This document shows, piece by piece, positions 1 through 8,456 of a stretch of 64,000 nucleotides of DNA. The position numbers and the translations under genes were made by a program. A model generated the notes under the pieces. The model ran no database searches, had not been told where the DNA came from, and saw only the letters and a list, made by a program, of their open reading frames with translations. Every line of letters starts with the position of its first letter. The stretch's first letter is position 1. This stretch comes from Gordonia neofelifaecis NRRL B-59395 (lineage in GTDB: Bacteria > Actinomycetota > Actinomycetes > Mycobacteriales > Mycobacteriaceae): NCBI RefSeq assembly GCF_000192435.1, contig NZ_AEUD01000001.1, positions 1 to 64,000 of the forward strand, given 5' to 3'.

Positions 1-363
1 CGGCCATGTCGCCGAAACAACGTCCCTGGACATCACACCTAGGCCGAGTCGGTCTCGACCCCGGGCGGGCCGGCGCTCGCGGGCCTCAAGAAGGTCCTAC
101 TCGACCAGCATGGGGAGACCGGCGAGGCTGGGGCGGACCTTCCTGAACAGACACGAGTGCCCCCGTCCGGATCGGACGGGGGCACTCGCCGGCTCTGTCT
201 ACTGAACGCCCGAGAAGATGCGCCATGCTCGTCGATGCATCTTGCCCATGCGGTACGTCGTACGTCATGCGAACGTGAACGCGTCCGTCCAGAGTGCTGC
301 GTCCATATTGGTGTCGCCTTTCTCTAAGGGGGAATTCGAGGCTTACGCGACCACTTTACGCGG
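1..363. other. Intergenic stretch without a supported gene
   Basis: No convincing coding sequence is visible. Short open frames on both strands lack ribosome binding sites and family features. The stretch holds one strong hairpin (154-188) and, from about 290, a patch less GC-rich than its surroundings that runs into the 3' end of the hydrolase gene. A gene left of the window probably ends here. Confidence 0.5.
154..188. terminator. Perfect hairpin, likely terminator
   Basis: Two perfectly complementary 16-base arms (154-169 and 173-188) surround a 3-base loop. There is no U-run, which is common for actinobacterial terminators. It could end a transcript entering from the left. Confidence 0.6.
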
Positions 364-1386
364 TCATCGACTGTACCGTTTCGCAAAGATCCGCAAAGCG
401 TCCAAATACCCTGGTGCGTAGATTGTGGACGGCGCGAAAACAGCGCGCGAGGCGACTCGGAAGTCGTCCCGGTACTCGATCTCGTTGCGCGTGATGCTGT
501 GTGTGGCGTCGTCGAATCGCTTCACAGTCAACAGGTCTGGACGAATCTGGCGGCGGTACACGGACTCGGTCTCGCCGACGTCGACGTTGCGGTCGTCACC
601 GCCGAGCACGAGCAGCAGGGGCACCGAGATCCGGGACAGCGATGCGGTGGCGTCCGCCGCGAAATTGCGTTCCACGAAGCGCCAACGGTCGGCGGTCATC
701 GGCTCGGGATCGACACCCGAACGACGGTAGGTGTCGTAGTCGGCTCCCGACTCGAGCAGCGTGATCTGTCGTGCACGCCGACCCAGCTCCGCAGCCACTT
801 CCTCCATCGGGGCCTCACGCGCGGCCAGTTCGGCGCGGAGGTTGAACTCGCCCTGTCGCAGCCAGTTGACGGCCGGCCCGACGAGGACCGCGAAGCGGAT
901 GTCGTTGCGGGCGGCGAGCACCTCGGGCACCACCCAGCCGGCCTGACTGACGCCCCAGACGCCGATCCTGGTGGTGTCGAGATCGGGACGGGTGTACGCC
1001 CACGAGATCGCCGCTTCGACCTCCGAGGCGCGGTCGTGCATCGTCTGGTCGAGCCAGTTGCCCGTCGCGCCGTCGACGCCGGGCTTGTCCCAGGACAGAC
1101 TCGCGAAGCCCGCCTTGGCGTAGGCGTCCCAGAGCGGCTTGTAGGCGTCGTCGCGGCTCGCGTCGGCGGGCCCGTCGCCGTGGACGAAGACGACCAGGCC
1201 GTGCGGGCCCGCATTGTCGGTCGGGGTGGCGAGTACGGCGTTCAGTTCCCCGCGTGGGCCCTCGATGGTGACGCGTTCGGTGTGAATCGCGAAATCGTTC
1301 GCGACCAGGACCCACACGGTGGTGGCGAGCGCCATCGCCACCACGACGCCCAGCGCCGCCAGTGTCAGTTTCTTGCCGCGGCTCAC
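364..1386 (-). CDS. Membrane-anchored alpha/beta hydrolase
   Basis: This 340-residue protein starts with a short basic stretch and one hydrophobic segment (about residues 8-29), so it is probably anchored with the enzyme domain outside the membrane. The alpha/beta hydrolase fold shows as an oxyanion-type HGDGP motif near residue 69, a nucleophile elbow GVSQAG (Ser147), an acid in LGGDDRNVD and a late His in DDATHS. The family covers esterases and peptidases of the dienelactone hydrolase/YqiA-like groups. Substrate is unknown. It stands alone, convergent to nothing on its left and 82 bases after the acyl-CoA ligase on the same strand, separated from it by a hairpin. Confidence 0.85.
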   Translation of the reverse strand: MSRGKKLTLAALGVVVAMALATTVWVLVANDFAIHTERVTIEGPRGELNAVLATPTDNAGPHGLVVFVHGDGPADASRDDAYKPLWDAYAKAGFASLSWDKPGVDGATGNWLDQTMHDRASEVEAAISWAYTRPDLDTTRIGVWGVSQAGWVVPEVLAARNDIRFAVLVGPAVNWLRQGEFNLRAELAAREAPMEEVAAELGRRARQITLLESGADYDTYRRSGVDPEPMTADRWRFVERNFAADATASLSRISVPLLLVLGGDDRNVDVGETESVYRRQIRPDLLTVKRFDDATHSITRNEIEYRDDFRVASRAVFAPSTIYAPGYLDALRIFAKRYSR

Positions 1387-1423
1387 GCAGGCGAGTTTAG
1401 ACGCAGTCCTCCGGAACGCCCGA

Positions 1424-1455
1424 AGGCCCGACCGCCACGTGGGACGGTCGGGCCT
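1424..1455 (-). terminator. Terminator hairpin after the acyl-CoA ligase gene
   Basis: An 11-base perfect stem (1424-1434 with 1445-1455) lies just past the stop of the minus-strand ligase gene and before the next minus-strand gene. Confidence 0.6.
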
Positions 1456-1467
1456 CCGGGACGAAGA

Positions 1468-3114
1468 CTAGGCCTGCGGCTCGCCGAGAACGGTGTAATC
1501 GCCGTCCGCGTAGTGCTGGCGGACGCGCTTCTTATCGAACTTGCCGACCGAGGTCTTGGGCACCTCGGTGACGAACGACCACCGCTCGGGGATCTGCCAG
1601 CGCGGGATGCGCTCCTCGAGATACTTGCGGTGCGCGTCGACGTCCGCGTCCTCCTCGCTGCGGACCACCGCGAGGACGAACGGCCGCTCGTCCCACTTGG
1701 CGTCGGGGACGCCGATGACGGTCGCCTCGACCACCGCGGGGTTCGACGCGATGACGTTCTCCAACTCCACCGACGAGATCCATTCGCCGCCGGTCTTGAT
1801 GATGTCTTTGGCGCGGTCGACGATCGTCATGTAGCCGTCGGGGGTGATGGTCGCGACGTCGCCGGTACGCAGCCAGCCGTCGTCGAACTTGGTGGGATCG
1901 GTGACGTTGCCCTCGGGCTGGTAGTACGAGCCGGTGATCCACGGTCCGGACACCTCGAGCTCACCGCGGGCCTCGCCGTCCCACGGCTGCGCCTGGCCGT
2001 CGTCGCCGATGATCCGGGCGGCGACCGGCGCCGGGAAACGGCCCTGGGTGACGCGGTACGCGAAGGCGGCGTCCTCGTCGTCCACACCGGCCGGCGGGCG
2101 GGCGATGGTGCCGAGCGGTGAGGTCTCGGTCATGCCCCACGCGTGCACGATCTTGACGCCGTAGCCGTCGAACTTGGTGATCATCGACGGCGGCACAGCG
2201 GCGCCGCCGACGACGACCTCGCGCAGGTGCGTGATGTCCTGCGGCTTGGCGTCGAGCAGTGCCGAGACCCCCTGCCAGATGGTCGGGACGGCCGCGGCGA
2301 GGGTCGGGCGGGTGGCGGCCATCATCGCCAGCAGCGGTTCGGGCTGCAGGAAGCGGTCGGGCATCACGAGGGTGGCGCCGGCCATCATGGCGGCGTAGGG
2401 GAGGCCCCACGACATCACGTGGAACATCGGCACGATCGCGAGCATGGTGTCGCGGTTCGACAGCTGCATGCCGGTGGTCGAGGTGCCGAGGAGCGAGTGC
2501 AGGTAGATGCTGCGGTGCGAGTAGACGACGCCCTTGGGGTCGCCGGTGGTGCCCGAGGTGTAGCACATGACGGCCGCGTCGGTCTCGTCCATCGCGGGCC
2601 ACGCGTAGGTGGTCGGCTCGCCGGCGATCAGCTCGTCGTACGCGTGCACGGTGATGCCCTCGGGTGCGGTCAGCGCGTCGACCGGTCCGTTGACGACGAC
2701 CACGTGCTGCACGTTCGGGGTGCCGGTCAGGTACTGCGAGAGCATCGGCGCCACGGAGGCGTCGACGAAGATCACCTTGTCGTCCGCGTGGTTGATGATG
2801 AACACGGCCTGCTCCGGCGACAGCCGCAGGTTCAGCGTGTGGAGCACCGCGCCCATCGACGGGACGCCCGCGTAGAGCGCCTGGTGCTCGGTGTTGTTCC
2901 ACATGAACGTGGCGACGCGGTCGCCGACGCCGACGCCGAGCTTCGACAGTGCGTTGGCGATCTGCGCACCCTGGTCGCCGATCTCGGCGAACGAGGTCTC
3001 GCGGCTGCCCTCTCCGGTCCAGGTGATCACCTTGGCCTCGGGGAACACCCGGCGGCTGTACTCGACCAAGCCCGAGATCAAGAGATCTCCGTGCTGCATC
3101 GTCGTCTGGACCAT
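1468..3114 (-). CDS. Long-chain fatty-acid-CoA ligase (AMP-forming)
   Basis: Activates a carboxylic acid, probably a medium- or long-chain fatty acid, to the acyl-CoA through an acyl-adenylate. The 548-residue protein has the ANL-superfamily AMP-binding signature YTSGTTGDPKG, the WGMTETSP motif, the adenylate-binding GWLRTGDVATI stretch and the C-terminal lysine region TSVGKFDKK. I chose the ATG at 3114 because GAAGGAG lies eight bases upstream; longer in-frame extensions have no such site. The gene diverges from the TetR gene at 3266, which may control it through the palindrome at 3224-3248. Confidence 0.93.
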   Translation of the reverse strand: MVQTTMQHGDLLISGLVEYSRRVFPEAKVITWTGEGSRETSFAEIGDQGAQIANALSKLGVGVGDRVATFMWNNTEHQALYAGVPSMGAVLHTLNLRLSPEQAVFIINHADDKVIFVDASVAPMLSQYLTGTPNVQHVVVVNGPVDALTAPEGITVHAYDELIAGEPTTYAWPAMDETDAAVMCYTSGTTGDPKGVVYSHRSIYLHSLLGTSTTGMQLSNRDTMLAIVPMFHVMSWGLPYAAMMAGATLVMPDRFLQPEPLLAMMAATRPTLAAAVPTIWQGVSALLDAKPQDITHLREVVVGGAAVPPSMITKFDGYGVKIVHAWGMTETSPLGTIARPPAGVDDEDAAFAYRVTQGRFPAPVAARIIGDDGQAQPWDGEARGELEVSGPWITGSYYQPEGNVTDPTKFDDGWLRTGDVATITPDGYMTIVDRAKDIIKTGGEWISSVELENVIASNPAVVEATVIGVPDAKWDERPFVLAVVRSEEDADVDAHRKYLEERIPRWQIPERWSFVTEVPKTSVGKFDKKRVRQHYADGDYTVLGEPQA

Positions 3115-3171
3115 TCTGCTGTCTCCTTCAAGCTGTCGCACACGCGGTGCCACCGGAAAAGTTGCCGAGCT

Positions 3172-3185
3172 GTGAATCGGTTCAC
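3172..3185. promoter_or_regulatory. Short inverted repeat in the divergent promoter region
   Basis: GTGAA and TTCAC arms flank a 4-base spacer between the ligase and TetR genes. It may be a second regulator site; arms of 5 bases can arise by chance. Confidence 0.3.
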
Positions 3186-3223
3186 TCTGTCGATCGATAG
3201 TTCCCCGAACTACACACGAATTA

Positions 3224-3248
3224 TGCATCATTTGGGTCTAATGGTGCA
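3224..3248. promoter_or_regulatory. Probable TetR operator
   Basis: TGCATCATT and AATGGTGCA form 9-base arms with one mismatch around a 7-base spacer. The site sits 18 bases before the TetR start and 110 bases before the divergent ligase start, a usual place for an autoregulatory TetR operator. Confidence 0.5.
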
Positions 3249-3265
3249 CAAGCGGGAGGTGTCGG

Positions 3266-3844
3266 GTGATCGATGCGGAAGTCGTCCTCGACGCCGCGCG
3301 TGAGGTCTTCATCGCGGACGGCCGGATCGAGGTCGGGGAACTTGCTCAAGCGGTCGGTGTGAACCGCAGCACACTCTACCGTCGATGGGGTGGTCGTGAC
3401 GGCCTACTCGGCGAGGTCATCTGGTCGATCACCGCGCCGACGATCGACGCCGCCGCCCGCCGCGCACCCGGCGAGGGCGCGGCGAGGATCGCGGCGACGA
3501 TGGGCGAGTTCGCCGCGATCGCCAATCGAGCGGTTCACTTCACCGAGTTCCTGCGACGGGAACCCGAGCGGGCGCTGCGGGTGATGACGACCCGGGCCGG
3601 GGGCGTCCAACCGCGCATCGTCGACAAGGTCGCCGAACTGGTCCAGGCCGAAGTCGATGCGGGCGCGATGACGCTACCGCTGCCCGTCCACGACCTCGCT
3701 CTGATCTTGGTGCGCATCACCGAGACCTTCGTCTACGCGAATGTGATCACCGGCGAAGAGCCCGACGCCGCGAAGGTGGCCCAGGCGTGCGCCGCGATGT
3801 TGGGCGTCGAACGATCGACTGTCGAGTGGGAGAGGGCGGGCTGA
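3266..3844 (+). CDS. TetR-family transcriptional regulator
   Basis: The 192-residue protein has an N-terminal TetR helix-turn-helix (about residues 22-50, with GVNRSTLYRRWGGRDGLL) and a variable ligand-binding C-terminus. Start: GTG at 3266 preceded by GGGAGG. It heads a tightly packed plus-strand run: its stop overlaps the ATG of the phasin-like gene, and PHA synthase follows 3 bases later. It probably represses this run and/or the divergent acyl-CoA ligase in response to a fatty-acid or acyl-CoA type signal; the ligand is inference. Confidence 0.88.
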   Translation: MIDAEVVLDAAREVFIADGRIEVGELAQAVGVNRSTLYRRWGGRDGLLGEVIWSITAPTIDAAARRAPGEGAARIAATMGEFAAIANRAVHFTEFLRREPERALRVMTTRAGGVQPRIVDKVAELVQAEVDAGAMTLPLPVHDLALILVRITETFVYANVITGEEPDAAKVAQACAAMLGVERSTVEWERAG

Positions 3845-4155
3845 TGGACCTATCGCTGAGGGCGGTCTACGACGAGATCGAGAAGCGGGTGACGCCCGTG
3901 GTCGAAGACGTCGTCCGATCCGACGAGTTCGCCACCGCCAACACCGTCGCCGGTCAGGTGCGCGGCGCCGTGGTGCACCGGATTCAGGGGGTGGCGGCGT
4001 CGGTGCTGCACCTGGTGAACCTGCCGGCGGGCACCGATGTGCGCAAGCTGCGCAGGCAGGTCGGTGAACTCGACTACGAGGTCCGGCAACTCCGGATGGA
4101 GGTCGCCGAGCGGGCGCACTCGGCAGTCGAGGCCGACGACGAGGACGGCGAGTAG
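3844..4155 (+). CDS. Small phasin-like protein beside PHA synthase
   Basis: The 103-residue protein is mostly charged amphipathic helix. A C-terminal heptad-like stretch (about residues 60-95) could form a coiled coil, and the tail is acidic. It starts at the ATG overlapping the TetR stop (TGATG) and ends 3 bases before the PHA synthase. Small helical proteins next to PhaC are usually granule-associated phasins or synthase accessory subunits, so a role at PHA granules is likely from context. No diagnostic motif is visible. Confidence 0.6.
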   Translation: MDLSLRAVYDEIEKRVTPVVEDVVRSDEFATANTVAGQVRGAVVHRIQGVAASVLHLVNLPAGTDVRKLRRQVGELDYEVRQLRMEVAERAHSAVEADDEDGE

Positions 4156-4158
4156 CTC

Positions 4159-5232
4159 ATGGGACTCATTCCCGACGGCATCGTCGACCGTGTCCGGCAG
4201 GAGGTGGAGCGCAATGCGCTGCGCGCCCGCAACGGCATCAAGATGGCGGCGGGCGTCAGCACCGTCAAGACCGGTGTGACACCGCGCGACCTGGTGTGGC
4301 GTAACGGTCGTGCCCGGCTGTACCGCTACCGCAACGACGACGTCCGCTACCGCCCGCCCCTGCTGATCGTCTTCAGCGTCGTCTCCCGTGCGTACATCCT
4401 GGACCTGACGCCGGGCAACAGCTTCGTCGAACACCTGCTGCGCGGCGGATTCGACGTCTACATGCTCGACTGGGGCGAGCCCGACGAGCGCGATGCGCGC
4501 AACGGATTCGAGTACTACGCCGACGCGGTGATCCCGGCCGCGATCCGCGAGGTCTGCAAGCGCTCGGAGGCCGACGAGGTCAGCATCCTGGGCTACTGCT
4601 TCGGGGGGAACCTCACCCTGCTGCACGGCGCGCACCACCCGGACGCGCCGATCCGCAGTCACACCGTGATGGCGTGCCCGGTCGACTACACCCGGCTGGA
4701 ACTGGTCTCATCGCTGGTCGGCAGCGACATGGACGTCGACGGAATCCTCGGCGACGACGGCAACGTTCCCGCCAACGTGGTCTTCTCCGCCTTTCGCTCC
4801 CTGCGACCGACCGCGGAGATCACCGGCTACGTGGACCTGCTGGAGAAACTGTGGAACGACGACTACGTCGCCGCCTATCAGGCGATGAACGGGTGGGCGA
4901 GCGATCACGTGCCGCTGCCCGGCGAGATCACCCGGCAGATGACCGACATGCTCCTGCGCGACAACGGGTTCGTCGAGGACCGGCTGGTGCTCGGCGGCGA
5001 CCGCATCAGTCTGAAGTCGATCACGGTCCCGTTCCTCGCGGTGCTCGGCCGCAAGGATCACATCGTCCCGGAGGACGCCGCGTCGCCGATCCTCGATCTG
5101 ATCGGCTCGGACGTGAAGACCGAGCTCCGGCTCGACGGCGGCCACATCGGCCTGGTGGTGGGACGCACCGCCGCGAAGACCACAGTTCCGACGATCGTCG
5201 ACTTCCTGCAGAAGCAGAGCGAGGAGTGCTGA
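4159..5232 (+). CDS. phaC: Class III-type polyhydroxyalkanoate synthase
   Basis: Polymerises (R)-3-hydroxyacyl-CoA into polyhydroxyalkanoate at the granule surface. The 357-residue length fits class III PhaC, shorter than class I/II enzymes. The triad is visible: Cys147 in the lipase-like box GYCFGG, Asp300 in LGRKDHIVP and His329 in DGGHIG. The active-site Cys in place of Ser is what separates synthases from lipases and depolymerases. Class III enzymes normally need a PhaE partner; no obvious PhaE is adjacent, and the small upstream protein may fill an accessory role. The gene lies in a run with TetR, GNAT, SDR and lipase genes. Confidence 0.85.
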   Translation: MGLIPDGIVDRVRQEVERNALRARNGIKMAAGVSTVKTGVTPRDLVWRNGRARLYRYRNDDVRYRPPLLIVFSVVSRAYILDLTPGNSFVEHLLRGGFDVYMLDWGEPDERDARNGFEYYADAVIPAAIREVCKRSEADEVSILGYCFGGNLTLLHGAHHPDAPIRSHTVMACPVDYTRLELVSSLVGSDMDVDGILGDDGNVPANVVFSAFRSLRPTAEITGYVDLLEKLWNDDYVAAYQAMNGWASDHVPLPGEITRQMTDMLLRDNGFVEDRLVLGGDRISLKSITVPFLAVLGRKDHIVPEDAASPILDLIGSDVKTELRLDGGHIGLVVGRTAAKTTVPTIVDFLQKQSEEC

Positions 5233-5234
5233 CC

Positions 5235-5759
5235 ATGGAGATCCGAGATCTCACCCCCGAGGACGCCGGGCGACTGGCCGCCATGTTCGCGCGGCTGTCC
5301 GACCTCGACATGACCCTCATCCGCGAGAACGTGCACGACCGTCCGACCGTCGACCGGATGGCGGCCGAATCGTCGCTGCGGTGGATCGCCGTCGACGGTG
5401 ACCGCGCGGTCGGATGGGCCGCGGTCCACCGCCTGCCCGGGTGGTCCGATCACGTTGGGGAGCTGCGCATCGTCGTCGATCCCGGCGAACGCGGTGCGGG
5501 CATCGGGCGGTCGCTCACCCAGCAGGCCCTGCGTGTCGGTTTCGGCGAGGGGCTGACGAAGGTGGTGATCGAGCTGTCGACCGATCAGGAGCCGGTGATC
5601 GAGATGTTCGCGAGCCTCGGATTCAACGGTGAGGCACTGCTTCGCGACCACATCCGGGATCGCGAAGGCCGACTGCACGACCTGATCGTCCTGGCACATC
5701 ACGTCCAGGACGGACTCGGCACCCTCGATGCGATCGGCATCGCCGACGCCCTGGCCTGA
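5235..5759 (+). CDS. GNAT-family N-acetyltransferase
   Basis: The 174-residue protein is one GNAT domain. The acetyl-CoA pyrophosphate loop is visible as GERGAGIGRSL (about residues 86-96), followed by the helix and the strand VVIELSTDQEP. Start: ATG at 5235, two bases after the synthase stop; translation is probably coupled. Acceptor substrate unknown. Its place between phaC and an SDR is not explained by known PHA biochemistry. Confidence 0.8.
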   Translation: MEIRDLTPEDAGRLAAMFARLSDLDMTLIRENVHDRPTVDRMAAESSLRWIAVDGDRAVGWAAVHRLPGWSDHVGELRIVVDPGERGAGIGRSLTQQALRVGFGEGLTKVVIELSTDQEPVIEMFASLGFNGEALLRDHIRDREGRLHDLIVLAHHVQDGLGTLDAIGIADALA

Positions 5760-5807
5760 TCTCGTTCCACCCGCGCATCCGCGCCGAAACTTCTAGGAGT
5801 TCCACGA

Positions 5808-6575
5808 ATGTCCGCAATCCTCGACAGCTTCCGCCTCGACGGCAAGGTCGCGCTCGTCACCGGCGCCTCGAGCGGCCTCGGCGTCGGCTTCGCCAAGGCG
5901 CTCGCCGACGTCGGCGCCGACGTGGTCCTGGCCGCCCGTCGCGCCGATCGGCTGGAGGAGACGAAGGCCGCGATCGAGTCGATGGGCCGACGTGCGCTGG
6001 CGGTGGCGACCGATGTCGCCGACCCCGATCAGTGCACCGCGGCGGTCGACGCGGCGATGGCCGAGTTCGGCCGGGTCGACGTACTCGTCAACAACGCAGG
6101 CGTGGCGGCGTCGGTGCCCGCGCTGCGGGAGAAGCCGGACGACTTCCGCTGGGTGATGGATATCAACGTCAACGGGTCGTACTGGATGGCGCAGGCGTGT
6201 GCTCGCGTGATGCAGCCGGGCAGTTCGATCGTGAACCTCGCCAGCATTCTCGGCATCACGTCCGTGCTGATGCCACAGGCCGCGTACTCGGCCAGCAAGT
6301 CGGCGGTCATCGGCCTCACGCGAGACCTCGCTCAGCAGTGGACGCCGCGCAAGGGGATCCGCGTCAACGCGCTCGCGCCCGGGTATTTCGAATCGGAGAT
6401 GACCGATGAGTTCGCCGACGGCGTCCTCGAGCAGTACGTGGTGCCACGCACCCTGTTCGGGCGGTTGGGCAATGCGGGTGAGCTCGACTCGGCGCTGGTC
6501 TTCCTCGCGTCCGACGCCAGCAGCTACATGTCCGGAATCACCCTGCCGGTCGACGGCGGAATGCTGACGAACTGA
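5808..6575 (+). CDS. Short-chain dehydrogenase/reductase
   Basis: The 255-residue classical SDR has the dinucleotide-binding motif TGASSGLG (residues 18-25), NNAG, the catalytic YSASK and the C-terminal SDASSYMSGI-type end with a GG motif. In this setting it may be an acetoacetyl-CoA-type or 3-oxoacyl reductase supplying monomer to PhaC; that is inferred from context only. The stop overlaps the start of the lipase gene (TGATG), so both are in one operon. Confidence 0.88.
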   Translation: MSAILDSFRLDGKVALVTGASSGLGVGFAKALADVGADVVLAARRADRLEETKAAIESMGRRALAVATDVADPDQCTAAVDAAMAEFGRVDVLVNNAGVAASVPALREKPDDFRWVMDINVNGSYWMAQACARVMQPGSSIVNLASILGITSVLMPQAAYSASKSAVIGLTRDLAQQWTPRKGIRVNALAPGYFESEMTDEFADGVLEQYVVPRTLFGRLGNAGELDSALVFLASDASSYMSGITLPVDGGMLTN

Positions 6576-7366
6576 TGACCGCCGTCGATCCGGACACCGC
6601 CCGTCGTGCGGCCAAAGCGCCCCGCGCGATCCTGGCCGGCACCGACCTGGGCCGCGCCGCGTGGGAGTTCGGCGCCTACGCGTGCACCTTTCCGGTGATG
6701 AGCACCGCTCCGGTGAGCCCGGACTGCCAGCCGGTGCTCGTGCTGCCGGGCTTCACCACGTCGGACCGCACCACCACGCCGTTGCGGATGACGTTGAAGA
6801 ACCTGGGCTATCCGACGTACGGCTGGGGGCTGGGCGTCAACGTCGGCCCCAGCGACCGAATCCTCCGGGGCATGCGTCGCAAACTCGACGCGATCGAGCG
6901 GCTGCACGGCCAGCCGGTCAGCATCATCGGATGGAGCCTCGGCGGCATCTTCGCGCGAGAACTCGCGCGGCAGACGCCGGAGATGGTGCGGCAGGTCATC
7001 ACCCTCGGCAGCCCGTTCCGGATGCAGCGGCACGCGCAGAGCAATGCCCGCTTCGCGTACCGCTTGGCGAAGCCCTTGCACGCACGGATGCTCGACTTCC
7101 CCCTCGAGGCCGATGCGCCGCCGCTGGAGATGCCGTCGACGGCGCTCTACAGCAGGCTCGACGGCATCGCCGCCTGGCAGGTCTGCCGCGACGACCCGTC
7201 GGACTTGAGCGAGAACATCGAGGTGCTGTGCAGCCACCTCGGATTCGGACACAACCTGCCCGCGGTGTGGGCGGTCGCGGACCGGCTGTCGCTGCCCGCC
7301 GGGACCCTGGAACCGTTCGTGCCGCCGAAGATGCTCCGGCCGTTCTTCCCGAAGGTGAGCGGCTAG
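6575..7366 (+). CDS. Alpha/beta hydrolase, lipase/esterase-like
   Basis: The 263-residue protein has an alpha/beta hydrolase core with LPGF near residue 53 and the nucleophile elbow GWSLGG (about residues 117-122), the form seen in triacylglycerol-lipase-like and PGAP1-like proteins. A late His in LGFGHN could complete the triad. There is no signal peptide, so action is in the cytoplasm, possibly on storage lipid or PHA. It is the last gene of the TetR-led run; the next genes face the other way. Confidence 0.8.
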   Translation: MTAVDPDTARRAAKAPRAILAGTDLGRAAWEFGAYACTFPVMSTAPVSPDCQPVLVLPGFTTSDRTTTPLRMTLKNLGYPTYGWGLGVNVGPSDRILRGMRRKLDAIERLHGQPVSIIGWSLGGIFARELARQTPEMVRQVITLGSPFRMQRHAQSNARFAYRLAKPLHARMLDFPLEADAPPLEMPSTALYSRLDGIAAWQVCRDDPSDLSENIEVLCSHLGFGHNLPAVWAVADRLSLPAGTLEPFVPPKMLRPFFPKVSG

Positions 7367-7385
7367 GCCGGATGGCGAACAGTGC

Positions 7386-7742
7386 TCAGCGCACTCCGCG
7401 GTCGGCGAGCGCGGCAACGATCGTCGGCACGTGGCTGCGCGCCGGATCTTTCGCCGAGGTGGCGAGTTCGACATCGCCCGCCTCGCCCAATCGCACCAGT
7501 TCGGCGAGGGCGTCGGCCTGGGCGCCGGGCCGGTCCAGCTCGGTGCGATAGCGCACGGTGAACGCGTCGTATTCGTCCGGATGGCCGTGATACCACTTGC
7601 GCAGGTCGTTCGACGGCGCCACCTCTTTGAGCCAGCGGCCGACGCGAGGGTCGTCCTTGTGGACTCCGCGCGGCCAGAGTCGGTCGACCAGGACCCGATG
7701 GTCGTCGGGGTCGTCGTAGACACGTGCGATGGAAACAGTCAT
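7386..7742 (-). CDS. DUF488 family protein
   Basis: The 118-residue protein carries the DUF488 signature DRLWPRG and the conserved KEVAPSNDLRKWY and FTVRYRTEL stretches. The family is widespread and biochemically undefined. Start: ATG at 7742 with GGTGGAGGTC just upstream; longer in-frame starts run back over the neighbouring hydrolase gene. A distant DUF488-like gene also lies in element 2 (24951-25331). Confidence 0.85.
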   Translation of the reverse strand: MTVSIARVYDDPDDHRVLVDRLWPRGVHKDDPRVGRWLKEVAPSNDLRKWYHGHPDEYDAFTVRYRTELDRPGAQADALAELVRLGEAGDVELATSAKDPARSHVPTIVAALADRGVR

Positions 7743-7774
7743 GACCTCCACCTTTCGCCGGTTCGCCTTCGACG

Positions 7775-8413
7775 CTACCCGCGGCCGGCGGCGAGCGCGT
7801 CGGCCACGAACTGCAGGGTGCCGCCCTGCCAGACGCCGAGGTGGTCGAGCATGGGGTGCCCGCCGCCCGGAACGGCGAGATACTCGGCGTCGAGTCCACG
7901 CGCGGTCAACTCGGCGATGCCCTTCTCGGTGCGCCGCGCGAGGGTGACTCGGTCGGCGTCGCCGTGGATGGCCCGCACCCGCACGCCGTCGCGGATCTGC
8001 CGCCAGTCGGCGAACTGCCACCACGGCGCGAGGGCCAGCACGTCGGTCACGCGCTCGTCGTCGCCGAGGTGTGCCGCGACGCGACCGCCCATCGAGTGCC
8101 CGATCACCGCGATCGGCACGCCGGGGTGGTCGGCGGCCAGACGGTCGAGTGCGGCGCGCGCGTACGGCATCGGGCTGGCCTGGCTGCCGTTCCAGCCGTA
8201 GACCCGATACTGAGCCTGGCGGACGCGAACCCGCGTGCCGAACCGCGCCTGGATCGACGCGGTGAACGGGTACATCCGCACCGCCGATCCCTGGAGCGGG
8301 GAGAACGGCCGGTAGCTGAAATCGGTGCCGCCCGGCAGGACGAGGACCGCCAGTTCCGGGCCGCGGACTGCGGTCTTGACCGGCGCCAACAGTGCGTTCA
8401 CCATCTGCAGCAT
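7775..8413 (-). CDS. Alpha/beta hydrolase
   Basis: The 212-residue protein has the oxyanion region LPGGTDFSYRPF, the elbow GHSMGG, an acid in IHGDADRVT and the last-strand His in PGGGHPMLDHLG. This is a compact serine esterase/dienelactone-hydrolase-like fold without a large lid. Two Met codons (residues 1 and 4) are possible starts. It is 32 bases upstream of the DUF488 gene on the same strand, so the two may be cotranscribed. Substrate unknown. Confidence 0.82.
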   Translation of the reverse strand: MLQMVNALLAPVKTAVRGPELAVLVLPGGTDFSYRPFSPLQGSAVRMYPFTASIQARFGTRVRVRQAQYRVYGWNGSQASPMPYARAALDRLAADHPGVPIAVIGHSMGGRVAAHLGDDERVTDVLALAPWWQFADWRQIRDGVRVRAIHGDADRVTLARRTEKGIAELTARGLDAEYLAVPGGGHPMLDHLGVWQGGTLQFVADALAAGRG

Positions 8414-8456
8414 TCGATCAGACTAGCCGCAGAAACCGGTGGCAGAATCTACAGGC

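Noticed and set aside
499-2121. A 540-codon plus-strand open frame over the hydrolase and CoA ligase genes
   Set aside because: It is antisense to two genes with clear family motifs, has no recognisable protein features and reflects high GC content.
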